DNA from: Gemmatimonadaceae bacterium
Lineage (GTDB): Bacteria > Gemmatimonadota > Gemmatimonadetes > Gemmatimonadales > Gemmatimonadaceae
Assembly (NCBI GenBank): GCA_025358925.1
Contig: JANYHT010000029.1
Coordinates: 124,001-188,000, forward strand
Length of the DNA: 64,000 nt
Reading direction: 5' to 3'
The position numbers were made by a program, and so were the translations under genes. The notes beneath the pieces were generated by a model. The model did no database searches and was not told the origin of the DNA. It saw nothing but the letters and a program-made list of their open reading frames with translations. This document shows, piece by piece, positions 44,469-52,753 of this stretch (position 1 is the stretch's first letter; the number at the start of each line of letters is the position of its first letter).

Positions 44469-44510
44469 ATATCGGAATGTGCATATTGCACATCCAGTGC
44501 GTTTCGATAT
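44469..44510. repeat. Nested palindrome
   Basis: ATGTGCA / TGCACAT arms (44477-44483 and 44487-44493, TAT loop) sit inside ATATCG (44469) / CGATAT (44505). It is not followed by a T-run. It could be a protein-binding site or a recombination hairpin left by a lost element. Confidence 0.4.
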
Positions 44511-44560
44511 CTAATTGCGCGCGTCGCGTCGGCTGGGGCAGCAGGGGTTGGGGCTTTGCT

Positions 44561-45100
44561 TTATATCGCGTAGGAGATTGCGCGCGCGCATAACGGCACG
44601 TTGTCGGTAGCGTCGGCGGCGAGTGAAACACGATTTACGTTTAGCATGCCCCAACCGCCGCCGCCGCCGTTCGCGGCGTAGGTGCGTTGCAGGGAAGCGT
44701 TAGCGAGAGACGTCGTGCCCGGGGCGAGTTGATCCAACTTTCTGCGTTGCGGCCAGAGCGTCGGCGCTGTTTTACCATTCACCACCACGCGATCGTTTTG
44801 GATGCCGGGCATTGATTCCGAGGTCCGCTCGACGTTGTCTGAAGACTCGGCATGCCTAGTCGACGTCCCATCGATCTCTTGATCGGTTTCTAAGTCCAAG
44901 CGAGCGCCGAGCAATTGAAGCAGCGCTATCAGGCTGTTTGTACGTCCAACATCTTTCAACTGATGCAACGCGCGTCGCTGACACATCGAACAGCCGCGCA
45001 TCATCATCTGGCGTGTGGCCGCGAGAGTTTCTCAGCGCGCGCACGTATTCGGTGAGCTGTTGGGCTGTTGCAATCGAGAATCGTTTCGAAATGAACTAGA
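44561..45100 (-). pseudogene. HipB-type HTH antitoxin with a frameshift
   Basis: One frame gives TAQQLTEYVRALRNSRGHTP then LFDVSATRVASVE, an XRE/HipB HTH. The next frame, from the same point, gives DVGRTNSLIALLQLLGARLD then LETDQEID, the HipB C-terminus. Loss of two bases near 44963 (GTTGAAAGATGTT instead of an extra AA) explains the shift. There is no good start codon upstream. The second frame runs on to 44561 with residues I cannot place (WPQRRKLDQLAPGTTSL). No hipA follows. Confidence 0.65.
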
Positions 45101-45101
45101 C

Positions 45102-45190
45102 ATTTATGTTTAGCAGTTATTAGTAAACGTTTTTGTTTATTTTCTTGAACTATAATTCGCTAAAAATAAACTTAAACATTTACTTCCTAG
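45102..45190 (-). promoter_or_regulatory. AT-rich promoter/operator island
   Basis: About 90 bases far richer in A and T than the rest of the window. ATTTATGTTTAGC (45102-45114) and GCTAAAAATAAAC (45159-45171) are inverted with two mismatches. GTTTA/TAAAC words recur between them, and TATAAT lies at 45151. It is upstream of the frameshifted HipB gene and is probably its old promoter and operator. From 45191 to 45443 I see no gene. Confidence 0.5.
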
Positions 45191-45443
45191 GCACTCAACT
45201 AATCTGTGTATAAACGGACCAACGGGATGACGCGGTCATTGGCGTGGCGGGATTGCGGTAGCAGCGAGCTCGAAGGAAATTGAGAATGCTTGGCGTCCAC
45301 CGCGTCGGTCCATACCGATTTTTCTGCTGACGTAGCGCGCACCAAACGCGTGCGTGTTGGCCAATGATGCTCGCGCTCCCGTCGGGCGTTCGTCGCACTT
45401 CACGTCCGCGCATCGGCGTCGGAAGGGTCGTGTTGCGGATGAA

Positions 45444-45471
45444 ATGGGGCGTCCCCTAAGGAACGCCCCAT
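45444..45471 (-). terminator. Hairpin downstream of the lipoprotein gene
   Basis: ATGGGGCGT / ACGCCCCAT arms (9 base pairs) with a 10-base loop, 30 bases after the stop of the minus-strand gene at 45501. There is only a short T-run on the minus side (ATTTC), so it may act with Rho or as an RNA-end stabiliser. Confidence 0.6.
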
Positions 45472-45500
45472 CTCGTTTGCTATCCGATCATCCAGCCCTG

Positions 45501-47537
45501 TCAGGGAGCAGAATTTCTCAGCACGATCTGCATGTCGAGGTAGCCGACCGCGCCGCGATCATGGCCCAACAGAGAAATCGTGTGCGGGCCGGGCTCGACT
45601 GAAAGCGAGTACACCGCCGGTCCAACGTCCGCACAACCGTCATGCGTCCAGAACCCGGTCGCGGAGACGTAGAAGCTGTTGCCCGACGTCGGCACCGACG
45701 CGGTCTTCTCAACGCCATCCACCCAAATGCGGAGATCGTTATCAATGCGCACAGTGATCTCCATGATCCCGGCGACCGGCACGCTGACGCTCTTCGTAAC
45801 GAAGATATCCTTGTTTTCCGGGAACGTCGCCGTGAGTGGGCCGCTCGCGGTGATTAAGCAGCCGTCATACTTACCAAAAAACGGCGAGAGCGATCCGATT
45901 GTAGTGCTCGTCGCGGGCGCCGGATTTGGCCAGTAACTGGGCTGCGGATCGCCAGCGTTAAATGGCCCGTAGCTGCTGTACCCTCCGCTGCCGAAATCCA
46001 GCAACGTCGCGGGCAGCGTGATGCCCGTCGCGGTAAATTGGACTGATCCAGTCAGCACAGGAACCGCACCACCGTTGCTCGGGTCGCCGAAATGTGTTGA
46101 CAGCGGCTGGAACGGATCCACTCCGTCGCGGGGGCCGTTAACGTCGCTACCCGCCAACCCACGGCCGCAGGCAAACAATTGGTTGGCTCCAGCGATTCCC
46201 GAAATCGTCCACGTTGAGCTCACCGCACCGCTCGCATCCGACGGAGTTCCGACCCCTGCACCGAATCCGGCGCATTCAGTCGCGGTACCCGCGAAGCGCA
46301 CCCACGCACCCGGCACTGGATTACCGCCAAGATCGGTGACGAGCACTTTGGGATCGATGGGCAACGTGCTGCCCGGCGTCGCGACCTGTCCATCACCCGA
46401 CGAGATTTTCAGCTTCGCTGGCAGCGCAAACTGAAAATCGCTGAAGTCGAGCGTGAAGCCGCCCGCACCCACATCAAGCCTTCTGCTGGCTGCATTAAGC
46501 GCCTTTGGCAGCAGTAGGGACACGAGCTGTCCTCCGGCTGCCTTGAACGCACCATGCGCGAGGTCGCGGAACAAGCCTTTGATCGACCCTGCAGCGAAGG
46601 ACGGCTCACACGCATGCGCATGCGGCAATGCGGCAAGCGTGTTCGGGGCATCGAACCGATGCAGCGTTACGCGTTCTCTTTGCTGGATGCTCATCGCCGG
46701 TGGCAGCGTAGCGGTTACGCCACAAATGAACACTGTTGCACCGTTTACCAGTGCGGTTGCGGAAAGTGCGGGATTAGCAGTAACGCGTACGCACGGACCG
46801 AACACCGGCAGATCCGTTACGCGCGGATTGAGAGGATCACAACCCTCCACGGTAATCGCCGACGTGGTGGTATTCGGCTGCGCAGGAATTGTTACGCCCA
46901 CCTGCCCGCCGCCAATCGGTGTCGTTACTTCTCCGCCGGTGGCGAAATTGATCGTCTGCGTTGAGCACGGACCAACGCCCGGTCTTGAACACAATGCGTA
47001 TCGCTCGATGCGGAATTTCACCGGCAATGTGCTTCCATCCTTCACTGCGACGAATTTGCTCGCGTCCACGTTCTTGAGCGCGCTCGGGCTCGCGGACGTT
47101 TCGACATCGGCAGAGCCGAGCATTGTCGTGCCAACACGTACCGTGATGCGATAGAACACATCGTTGGACGTTGGTACGTCCCAGTTGTAGTGATATTGGT
47201 CGTCGTGTGCGACGACGGTCACAGACAGCGCGTATGCGCCCGAAGTACCCTTGCACGACGCCGTAGCAGCGGCTGTCTCGTTCGCAGCATCAAGCGCACA
47301 GATGGTCACCGTGGGTTCCAGGTTCGGATTAAACGCACCTGCCTCGTAGCCCGGCGTTCCGCTGGGATCCGCCACCATCGGCGGCAGGAAAAAGAAATCG
47401 GTGTTCCCTCCGTGCGCGCCGTCGGCAATGACGAACGAAGGGGACCCGCGCAGCGACGCAGTGGGTTGCGTAGAGTCACCGCCTCGGCAACCAGCCAAGG
47501 CAAGTAACGCGAAACAGGACAGCAACGAGTACCGCAT
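45501..47537 (-). CDS. Large lipoprotein with Ig-like domain
   Basis: A 678-residue lipoprotein. The signal peptide ends in LALAGC with Cys19. Long beta-rich regions follow. Near 400-470 there is a bacterial Ig-like (Big_1-type) domain (VLVTDLGGNPVPGAWVRFAG, then GVGTPSDASGAVSSTW). The C-terminal part (about 530-678) has a PA14/CBM-like pattern: FGKYDGCLITASG, MEITVRIDNDLRIWVDG, FWTHDGCADVG and HTISLLGHDRGAVGYLD. It is likely a surface adhesin or glycan-binding protein. GGAGAA six bases before ATG 47537 supports the start over 47564. Confidence 0.75.
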   Translation of the reverse strand: MRYSLLSCFALLALAGCRGGDSTQPTASLRGSPSFVIADGAHGGNTDFFFLPPMVADPSGTPGYEAGAFNPNLEPTVTICALDAANETAAATASCKGTSGAYALSVTVVAHDDQYHYNWDVPTSNDVFYRITVRVGTTMLGSADVETSASPSALKNVDASKFVAVKDGSTLPVKFRIERYALCSRPGVGPCSTQTINFATGGEVTTPIGGGQVGVTIPAQPNTTTSAITVEGCDPLNPRVTDLPVFGPCVRVTANPALSATALVNGATVFICGVTATLPPAMSIQQRERVTLHRFDAPNTLAALPHAHACEPSFAAGSIKGLFRDLAHGAFKAAGGQLVSLLLPKALNAASRRLDVGAGGFTLDFSDFQFALPAKLKISSGDGQVATPGSTLPIDPKVLVTDLGGNPVPGAWVRFAGTATECAGFGAGVGTPSDASGAVSSTWTISGIAGANQLFACGRGLAGSDVNGPRDGVDPFQPLSTHFGDPSNGGAVPVLTGSVQFTATGITLPATLLDFGSGGYSSYGPFNAGDPQPSYWPNPAPATSTTIGSLSPFFGKYDGCLITASGPLTATFPENKDIFVTKSVSVPVAGIMEITVRIDNDLRIWVDGVEKTASVPTSGNSFYVSATGFWTHDGCADVGPAVYSLSVEPGPHTISLLGHDRGAVGYLDMQIVLRNSAP

Positions 47538-47687
47538 GATTTCTCCGCGAATGCGCATGAACATGTGACGTCGCCCTGATCTGAACTGACCAAGGCGGGT
47601 ATTGAGTGTCGCGAAGATACGGCGTCATTAGTCGGTTGACTAGAGGCGACTTGCGACGGCTCAGTCCGCTGCGCTTGGTGCTTTTCT

Positions 47688-50255
47688 TTAGTGCGTGCGC
47701 GCGAGCAACGCCTCAAACCCACGTTTGTTTCGAAGGTCACGCCACCACCAATGGACATTTCCGCCAACGCGAAATGAATGGTCGGGATTTGCCGCAACGT
47801 ACGACGTCAGCAGCGAGATTGCCTGATCGAGGTCGCCGAATTGTGCAAGCATCACGGCGCGGTATCCCGCCAGCTCTTGGCTCGGATCGACGGTGCGGTC
47901 GGCCTGCGAGCGCTCGAGCACCGCGCGCGCGCTGTCCAGCATCACTTTTCGTTGCGGTCCCTCCGCGAGCGAAAGGGCGCGTCGACCGACAATACCACCG
48001 ACGATCATGTGGGCGATACTGGACTGATACGCCTTCACCGGTGGCGGCGCTAACGAGTCAACCAGAGTGGCCAGTTGCCAAGCGCTCGCTGGATCCGGGG
48101 TCGCATCGGGCGAAAGCTGCAGCCACAATCGGCACATCGTGAAGGTGTAATTTCGCGAGAAACGTCGACCTCCCTCATCGCACCACTTTCGCGCATCAGC
48201 GAACAACTGCGTGTCGTACGAACCGTAGAAAAGGCGGCTCAAGATTGCTTGGGAATTGCCCAAAAATTCGTCGGCTTGATATGCTGTTTGCGCCTTCAAA
48301 AGAGCGGACGGAACATCCTTCTTGTCGTAATACAGCAGACTGAGGGTGGCGTACGCCGTCACCAGTCGGTCGTTCTTGCGGATCGCCGCGAGCAGATCGT
48401 CTTCGGCTTGCGTGAGGAGCGATTCCCGCACGCGCGCATCCAGCGTGCGACGACCGACTCTCCACTGTTCATACTTTACCGTCCCGCGCAACTCGAGGGC
48501 CTTCGCACTGTTTGCGTCAATGGCGAACGCCTCGGCCACGCGCGCCAATGCCGTGTCCAATAGCGGCGCAACTTCTGCTTCCTTGAGGTAGCGGCGGCGA
48601 TCGAGTGATACCTGGACTCGTTGCAGCGCCGGTTCGATCCATTGGTTGTCCGCCGCGCGCGCGAGACGAAGCAGCGAATCGGCTCTGTTCAGTACCGAGA
48701 TCGCGCTGTCGGCATTGGCGACACTCATCTTTCCCGCATCCTTGCGTGCAGCTTCGGCCCGGTTCAGTAGCGTCCACGCTGTGATGTTTTGTGTCGCGGC
48801 CTGTGCCTCGCGGACTTCGATCTCCGGCCCGATGACTTCACGCAACGCCCTCGACACATCGCGTGCGACCGATTCTTCCGCAGAAAACAGCGCATTCTTT
48901 GCGACGCGTATTGTCCTAGGCGATCCCAAATTGGCGCCGGACATGTCATACAGCCGAATGGTGATGCGCAAACGGCTACTGCCTTCCGGTTCGACCGTTC
49001 CTTCGACCAACGTGCCGACCTTCAGTGCGCGCGCTACGCTGTCGCGCGGCACTTCGGCACTCCGGAATTGCGCCACACCATTGGGAGAGATGACTGACAA
49101 CACGCGGAGTGTGGACAGCTCTCGGATCAGTGACTCGGTGAGTCGTTCGGCGGCCGGTTGCAATTCCACACTGTCTCCACCGGCAACGGTGAAATAGCGC
49201 ACCGCCACCTTTCGTGCGAGCGGATCCGACGTCGTGGTGCGCGCCCTAGCCGACGTCGTCAAATACGCGCCCGCAGCGCCCGCTACCAGGAGAGTCGCTC
49301 CGGCACCGATGGCCAACGGACTGCGCCACCACGGCCTTCTCGCAGCCCTCAGCCGCTGCGCGCCACTTGGCAGGCGCCGCTGAGTCGTGAGCCGCATGGA
49401 GACACGCCGTGTCGCCGTCGCGCCCATCGGTGTGCCGAGAATCTCGCAGAATTCGGCAGCGGTGCGCGGTCGATCGGCGGGTGACTTCTCCATTGCCGCC
49501 AGAATCGCCTCTTCGACCTCTTCGGGGGCGGATGGACGCACGACGCGAATGCTGGGCACGGCTTCAAGCGCGTGTTTCGCCATGATCGCCGTCGCGTTGG
49601 CACCGGAAAATGGCGGTTCTCCGGCGAGCATCTCAAACAGCATGCACCCCAAGCTGTAAATGTCCGCCGCCGGAGTTACCGGTTCACCCGTGAACTGCTC
49701 GGGACTCATATAAACCGGCGTGCCCATGGCCATGCCTGTTTGCGTCAGACGCTGCTGGCCCGCTTCAGTGCGCGCTCGCGCAATGCCGAAGTCGGCAACA
49801 AGCGCATGTCCGTTGGAGAGCATCACGTTTTCCGGCTTGATGTCCCGGTGGATGACTCCCTGCGCGTGTGCATACCCGAGTGCGTCTGCTACTTCGAGCG
49901 TGATCTGGATCGCGTCGTCGATCGAGAGCTGCTTCTCTCGATCGAGCTTGTCGCGCACCGACTCGCCATCCACGAACGGCATGACGTAATAGAAAAGTCC
50001 ATCGGCCTGACCCGAGTCGTGCAACCCTAAGATGTGCGGGTGCTGAAGCCGTGCGGCGAGCTTAATCTCGCGCTCAAAACGCTCGGCACCGATCGTGGCC
50101 GCGAGGTCCGGGTGGAGGAGCTTTATCGCGACGCGACGGTCGTGGCGGAGGTCGGTGGCCAGATACACCGTAGCCATGCCGCCGCGCCCGAGTTCCTTCT
50201 CGATTGCATACCGGTCCGCGATACTGGCCTGCAAGCGTTCAAGAATGTCGGACAC
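47688..50255 (-). CDS. Ser/Thr protein kinase with TPR-type outer half
   Basis: An 855-residue PknB-type kinase from GTG 50255 (frame open to 50468). Kinase domain about 15-280: GRGGMATVYLATD, VAIKLLHPDL, HRDIKPENVML, DFGIARA and GTPVYMSPEQ. A membrane helix (AIGAGATLLVAGAAGAYL) lies near 330. Next comes a TolB-N-like segment (FTVAGGDSVELQPAAERLTE, then SVISPNG) and a long helical TPR-like repeat region to the end. The TolB-N plus TPR outer half is common in kinases and adenylate cyclases of this phylum. Ligand and targets are unknown. Confidence 0.9.
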   Translation of the reverse strand: MSDILERLQASIADRYAIEKELGRGGMATVYLATDLRHDRRVAIKLLHPDLAATIGAERFEREIKLAARLQHPHILGLHDSGQADGLFYYVMPFVDGESVRDKLDREKQLSIDDAIQITLEVADALGYAHAQGVIHRDIKPENVMLSNGHALVADFGIARARTEAGQQRLTQTGMAMGTPVYMSPEQFTGEPVTPAADIYSLGCMLFEMLAGEPPFSGANATAIMAKHALEAVPSIRVVRPSAPEEVEEAILAAMEKSPADRPRTAAEFCEILGTPMGATATRRVSMRLTTQRRLPSGAQRLRAARRPWWRSPLAIGAGATLLVAGAAGAYLTTSARARTTTSDPLARKVAVRYFTVAGGDSVELQPAAERLTESLIRELSTLRVLSVISPNGVAQFRSAEVPRDSVARALKVGTLVEGTVEPEGSSRLRITIRLYDMSGANLGSPRTIRVAKNALFSAEESVARDVSRALREVIGPEIEVREAQAATQNITAWTLLNRAEAARKDAGKMSVANADSAISVLNRADSLLRLARAADNQWIEPALQRVQVSLDRRRYLKEAEVAPLLDTALARVAEAFAIDANSAKALELRGTVKYEQWRVGRRTLDARVRESLLTQAEDDLLAAIRKNDRLVTAYATLSLLYYDKKDVPSALLKAQTAYQADEFLGNSQAILSRLFYGSYDTQLFADARKWCDEGGRRFSRNYTFTMCRLWLQLSPDATPDPASAWQLATLVDSLAPPPVKAYQSSIAHMIVGGIVGRRALSLAEGPQRKVMLDSARAVLERSQADRTVDPSQELAGYRAVMLAQFGDLDQAISLLTSYVAANPDHSFRVGGNVHWWWRDLRNKRGFEALLARTH

Positions 50256-50484
50256 CGGAGGCTGCCTGGTCGAGGAGGGCGGGCGAACAAAATCCAATAT
50301 GGGCACCGCGCGGGCCGAAGGCCAGCCGACTTCGTGTCGTGACGACCCATAAAAGCGAGGTCGTCCGAACACTAGATGATGATGGGCTCTTGACGCCCCA
50401 AAGTGCAGTGTATGCCGACGATGTTTGTTCGGATTCGAGCGCGTGTGCTCCACCGAACTGAAGCGCATTTTTTCTGCCCTCGAA

Positions 50485-50513
50485 ATAGCATGACATCCGT
50501 GCTATCATGCTAT
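50485..50513 (+). promoter_or_regulatory. Palindromic operator upstream of the HigA-type gene
   Basis: ATAGCATGA (50485-50493) and TCATGCTAT (50505-50513) are perfect 9-base inverted arms with an 11-base spacer. TATCAT between them can be a -10 box. HigA proteins repress their own operon from such sites. It lies about 80 bases before the ATG at 50591. Confidence 0.65.
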
Positions 50514-50590
50514 GGTGCTGGGGTAGCAGCGCACTCGCATCACGTGTCGCGATGGTGGACGCTCACGTTGTAAGCTCCGAGCACACACGC

Positions 50591-50902
50591 ATGATTCGCA
50601 TCCCACGGCATCGTCAACCAACGCATCCAGGCGAGATGTTGCTGGAAGAATTTCTAACTCCCATGGGACTGACACAGCGCGAGCTTGCGGACGGCATCCG
50701 CGTGCCGTATCAGCGCGTCAACGAACTTGTGAATGGTCGGCGCGGCATTACTCCGCAAACGGCACTGCGTCTCGCCAAATTTTTCGGCACGACGCCCGAC
50801 GCGTGGATGAATCTGCAAGTACGGTGGGATCTCTATCACGCGCGGGTCGCGGAGTCTGTCGAATTGGGGCGTATCAAACGCGTGCGCGTGCGCTCACGAT
50901 GA
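50591..50902 (+). CDS. higA: HigA/VapI-type HTH antitoxin without an adjacent toxin
   Basis: A 103-residue XRE-type protein. THPGEMLLEEFLTPMGLTQR, then ELADGIRVPYQRVNELVNGR and GITPQTALRLAKFFGTTPDAWMNLQ, read in parts, are the full HigA signature. It normally follows a higB RelE-type toxin gene; here the preceding 80 bases after the operator contain no HigB. An in-frame ATG at 50507 gives 28 extra non-conserved residues. The antitoxin looks intact. It may be a remnant or act as a stand-alone regulator. Confidence 0.85.
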   Translation: MIRIPRHRQPTHPGEMLLEEFLTPMGLTQRELADGIRVPYQRVNELVNGRRGITPQTALRLAKFFGTTPDAWMNLQVRWDLYHARVAESVELGRIKRVRVRSR

Positions 50903-50936
50903 ACGCGTCCACGTCGCCTGCGGCTAACCTTCGCCG

Positions 50937-51827
50937 ATGACCGACCCGCACTTGCTCATCATCGACGCGCAATCGCTTGCCGGACGCGCGGCGCACGTCG
51001 CCGCAGACGACGTGACCAACGGCGTGCGTCTCTGGTGCCAGATGGCGCGTGGTGCCTTGATGGACGTGGGGGCGACACATCTCGTGGCGGCATGGGATCA
51101 CGACGGATCCACCTTTCGACACACCCTGTTTCCCACCTACAAGCATCGGCGCACCGGAGGTATGCGCGCGCGAATCACACCCATCCGCGCTGGTATAGAA
51201 CGCACCGGGATAATCAGCATGAGTGTCGCGAACTTCGAAGGCGACGACGTCGTGGCATCATTGATGGCGCGCTTTCGCACCCAAACACGCGTGACGCTGC
51301 TCTCGAACGATTCGGACTTGTTGCAGTTCGTCAGCGATGGGGTGGACGTGGCGACGTACGTTGGCGCCGGCAAAGGATTGAACGGCACACGCATTAAGAC
51401 ATGGAGTAGCGCCGACGTCCTCGCCAAATTCGGCGTGCCGCCGACGAATCTCGCCGCGTTCAAAGCGCTATGCGGAGAAGATGGCGACGACATCCCCGGC
51501 GTAAAAAACATTGGTAAAGGGACGGCGGCAACGCTGCTGCGACGATGGCAATCGCTCGAGCAGGCACTGGAGGCGATTGAATTTGTCGGTCGTCGCGATG
51601 ATACGGCGAAACTCGCTGGCCAGCACGAGCATGCACGGTTGATGCTGCAGTTGACGACGATTCGTCAGGACGCGCCGCTGTTGGCGTGTACGCTCGAGCA
51701 GTGTATCGCGAGTGCGATCCAATGGCCGGATGGTTCGATCGCGCGCGCGGCCTCGGTCACAGTTCGGGTGGACGCTGGTCCCGGACGTGAAGACGTGCCG
51801 TTTCCCGACGAGCCGCCACCGTGGTGA
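50937..51827 (+). CDS. 5'-3' exonuclease (FEN / Pol I N-terminal domain-like)
   Basis: A 296-residue stand-alone flap-endonuclease-type nuclease. LLIIDAQSLAGRA starts the PIN-like fold. Key acidic sites are AWDHDGSTFRH (arch start, with KHRR after it), FEGDDVVASL and LLSNDSDLLQFV. The helix-hairpin-helix is CGEDGDDIPGVKNIGKGTAATLL, read in parts. Such proteins remove RNA primers or flaps; the separate polymerase I may be elsewhere. The ATG is 34 bases after the HigA stop. The frame ends in an acidic, Pro-rich tail. Confidence 0.9.
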   Translation: MTDPHLLIIDAQSLAGRAAHVAADDVTNGVRLWCQMARGALMDVGATHLVAAWDHDGSTFRHTLFPTYKHRRTGGMRARITPIRAGIERTGIISMSVANFEGDDVVASLMARFRTQTRVTLLSNDSDLLQFVSDGVDVATYVGAGKGLNGTRIKTWSSADVLAKFGVPPTNLAAFKALCGEDGDDIPGVKNIGKGTAATLLRRWQSLEQALEAIEFVGRRDDTAKLAGQHEHARLMLQLTTIRQDAPLLACTLEQCIASAIQWPDGSIARAASVTVRVDAGPGREDVPFPDEPPPW

Positions 51828-51942
51828 GTGCCGCGGCGAAGGTGAGCCAACGGTCTTGCGCTTGCGGGGCGCTCGTGTGCGCCGTATCTCTGTCAGTTCT
51901 CAGTAGCTCGATTGCGTAATACGTTAGCAGAGGGAGTACCGC

Positions 51943-52110
51943 ATGCGCAAAGTCTTAGCAGCAGTGAGTTTGCTCGCGGTTTCCGCCTCGTCGGCATGGG
52001 CGCAGGGAAGTCAGGTCGTACCCGAACCGGCTAGCATGGCGTTGCTGGGTGCTGGCCTCGCCGCAGTCGGTTTCGTTGCGTGGCGTCGCAGCAAGAGCAA
52101 GAAGCCGTAG
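51943..52110 (+). CDS. Minimal PEP-CTERM protein (55 residues)
   Basis: A very short gene with clear signals: GAGGGAG at 51930-51936 and ATG at 51943. Residues 1-21 are a signal peptide (MRKVLAAVSLLAVSASSAWA), followed by only QGSQV, then VPEPAS, a hydrophobic helix (MALLGAGLAAVGFVAW) and RRSKSKK: a complete PEP-CTERM sorting tail. After signal peptidase and exosortase cleavage almost nothing would remain. It may serve as a tiny anchored peptide, a sorting decoy or regulator, or be the leftovers of a larger gene. The signal peptide resembles that of the gene at 9002. A hairpin follows. Confidence 0.8.
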   Translation: MRKVLAAVSLLAVSASSAWAQGSQVVPEPASMALLGAGLAAVGFVAWRRSKSKKP

Positions 52111-52116
52111 TAAAGG

Positions 52117-52149
52117 GCTGCACCTCGTGCGTCTCGCGCGAGGTGCAGC
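52117..52149 (+). terminator. Hairpin after the minimal PEP-CTERM gene
   Basis: GCTGCACCTCG / CGAGGTGCAGC, an 11-base-pair perfect stem with an 11-base loop that can pair further (GCG...CGC). It is 7 bases after the stop. No T-run follows, so it may be a Rho-assisted terminator or an RNA stabiliser. Confidence 0.6.
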
Positions 52150-52244
52150 GGCGACACCGAACGAACGTGATCGTCGCGTTGCGATGAGGCTTCCCTGAAC
52201 GCGTGTATTCGTCGCCAGACCGCATCCTTCACGAAAAGGTGTCT

Positions 52245-52679
52245 GTGAAAACCGCGCGCGAACTCCTCGCTCAAAAAGGCACAACAGTCGTCGCCGTCGC
52301 TCCATCGGCCACGGTGTTAGCGGCCGCCCACATTATGGGTGATGGCGGCTTCGGCGCCGTGCTTGTCATGGACGGTACGACGCTCGTTGGCATTTTCACG
52401 GAACGCGATACACTGCGTCGTGTGGTTGCTGCCGAACGTAATCCGTCCACGACGTCAGTGTCTGAAGTGATGACCACATCAATGATCACGTGCATTCCCG
52501 AAACGACGGTGGACGAGTGCGGGGCAATTATGACGCGCCATCGCATTCGTCACTTGCCCGTCGTCGACGGTGTCGAGCTGCTTGGACTGGTGAGCATCGG
52601 TGATTTGCTTGCGCACCGCGTGCGCGAACAAGAGGACACCATTCGTTATCTCAACGATTACATGTTTAACGTGCGATAG
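52245..52679 (+). CDS. CBS-domain pair protein
   Basis: A 144-residue protein made of two CBS domains: VVAVAPSATVLAAAHIMGDG then GAVLVMDGTTLVGIFTERDTL (first), and MITCIPETTVDECGAIMTRHRIRHLPVVDG then GLVSIGDLL, read in parts (second). Stand-alone CBS pairs bind adenine nucleotides and sense cell energy. The GTG at 52245 with AAAAGG before it is the best start; GTGs at 52239 and 52203 are also in frame. A strong terminator follows. Confidence 0.88.
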   Translation: MKTARELLAQKGTTVVAVAPSATVLAAAHIMGDGGFGAVLVMDGTTLVGIFTERDTLRRVVAAERNPSTTSVSEVMTTSMITCIPETTVDECGAIMTRHRIRHLPVVDGVELLGLVSIGDLLAHRVREQEDTIRYLNDYMFNVR

Positions 52680-52683
52680 CGTA

Positions 52684-52720
52684 AAACGCCCGACGCTGCG
52701 TATGCCAGCGTCGGGCGTTT
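52684..52720. terminator. Bidirectional rho-independent terminator
   Basis: AAACGCCCGACGCTG / CAGCGTCGGGCGTTT, a 15-base-pair perfect stem with a 7-base loop, between the converging CBS gene and the LVIVD gene. The A and T ends of the stem give short U-runs on both strands. Confidence 0.85.
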
Positions 52721-52753
52721 CGTGTGTTACTTACCGGACAACACGCACGTGCC

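Noticed and set aside
45102-45190. AT-rich island as a replication origin
   Set aside because: No DnaA-box cluster or dnaA/dnaN gene is nearby. Its position upstream of an HTH antitoxin gene fits a promoter better.
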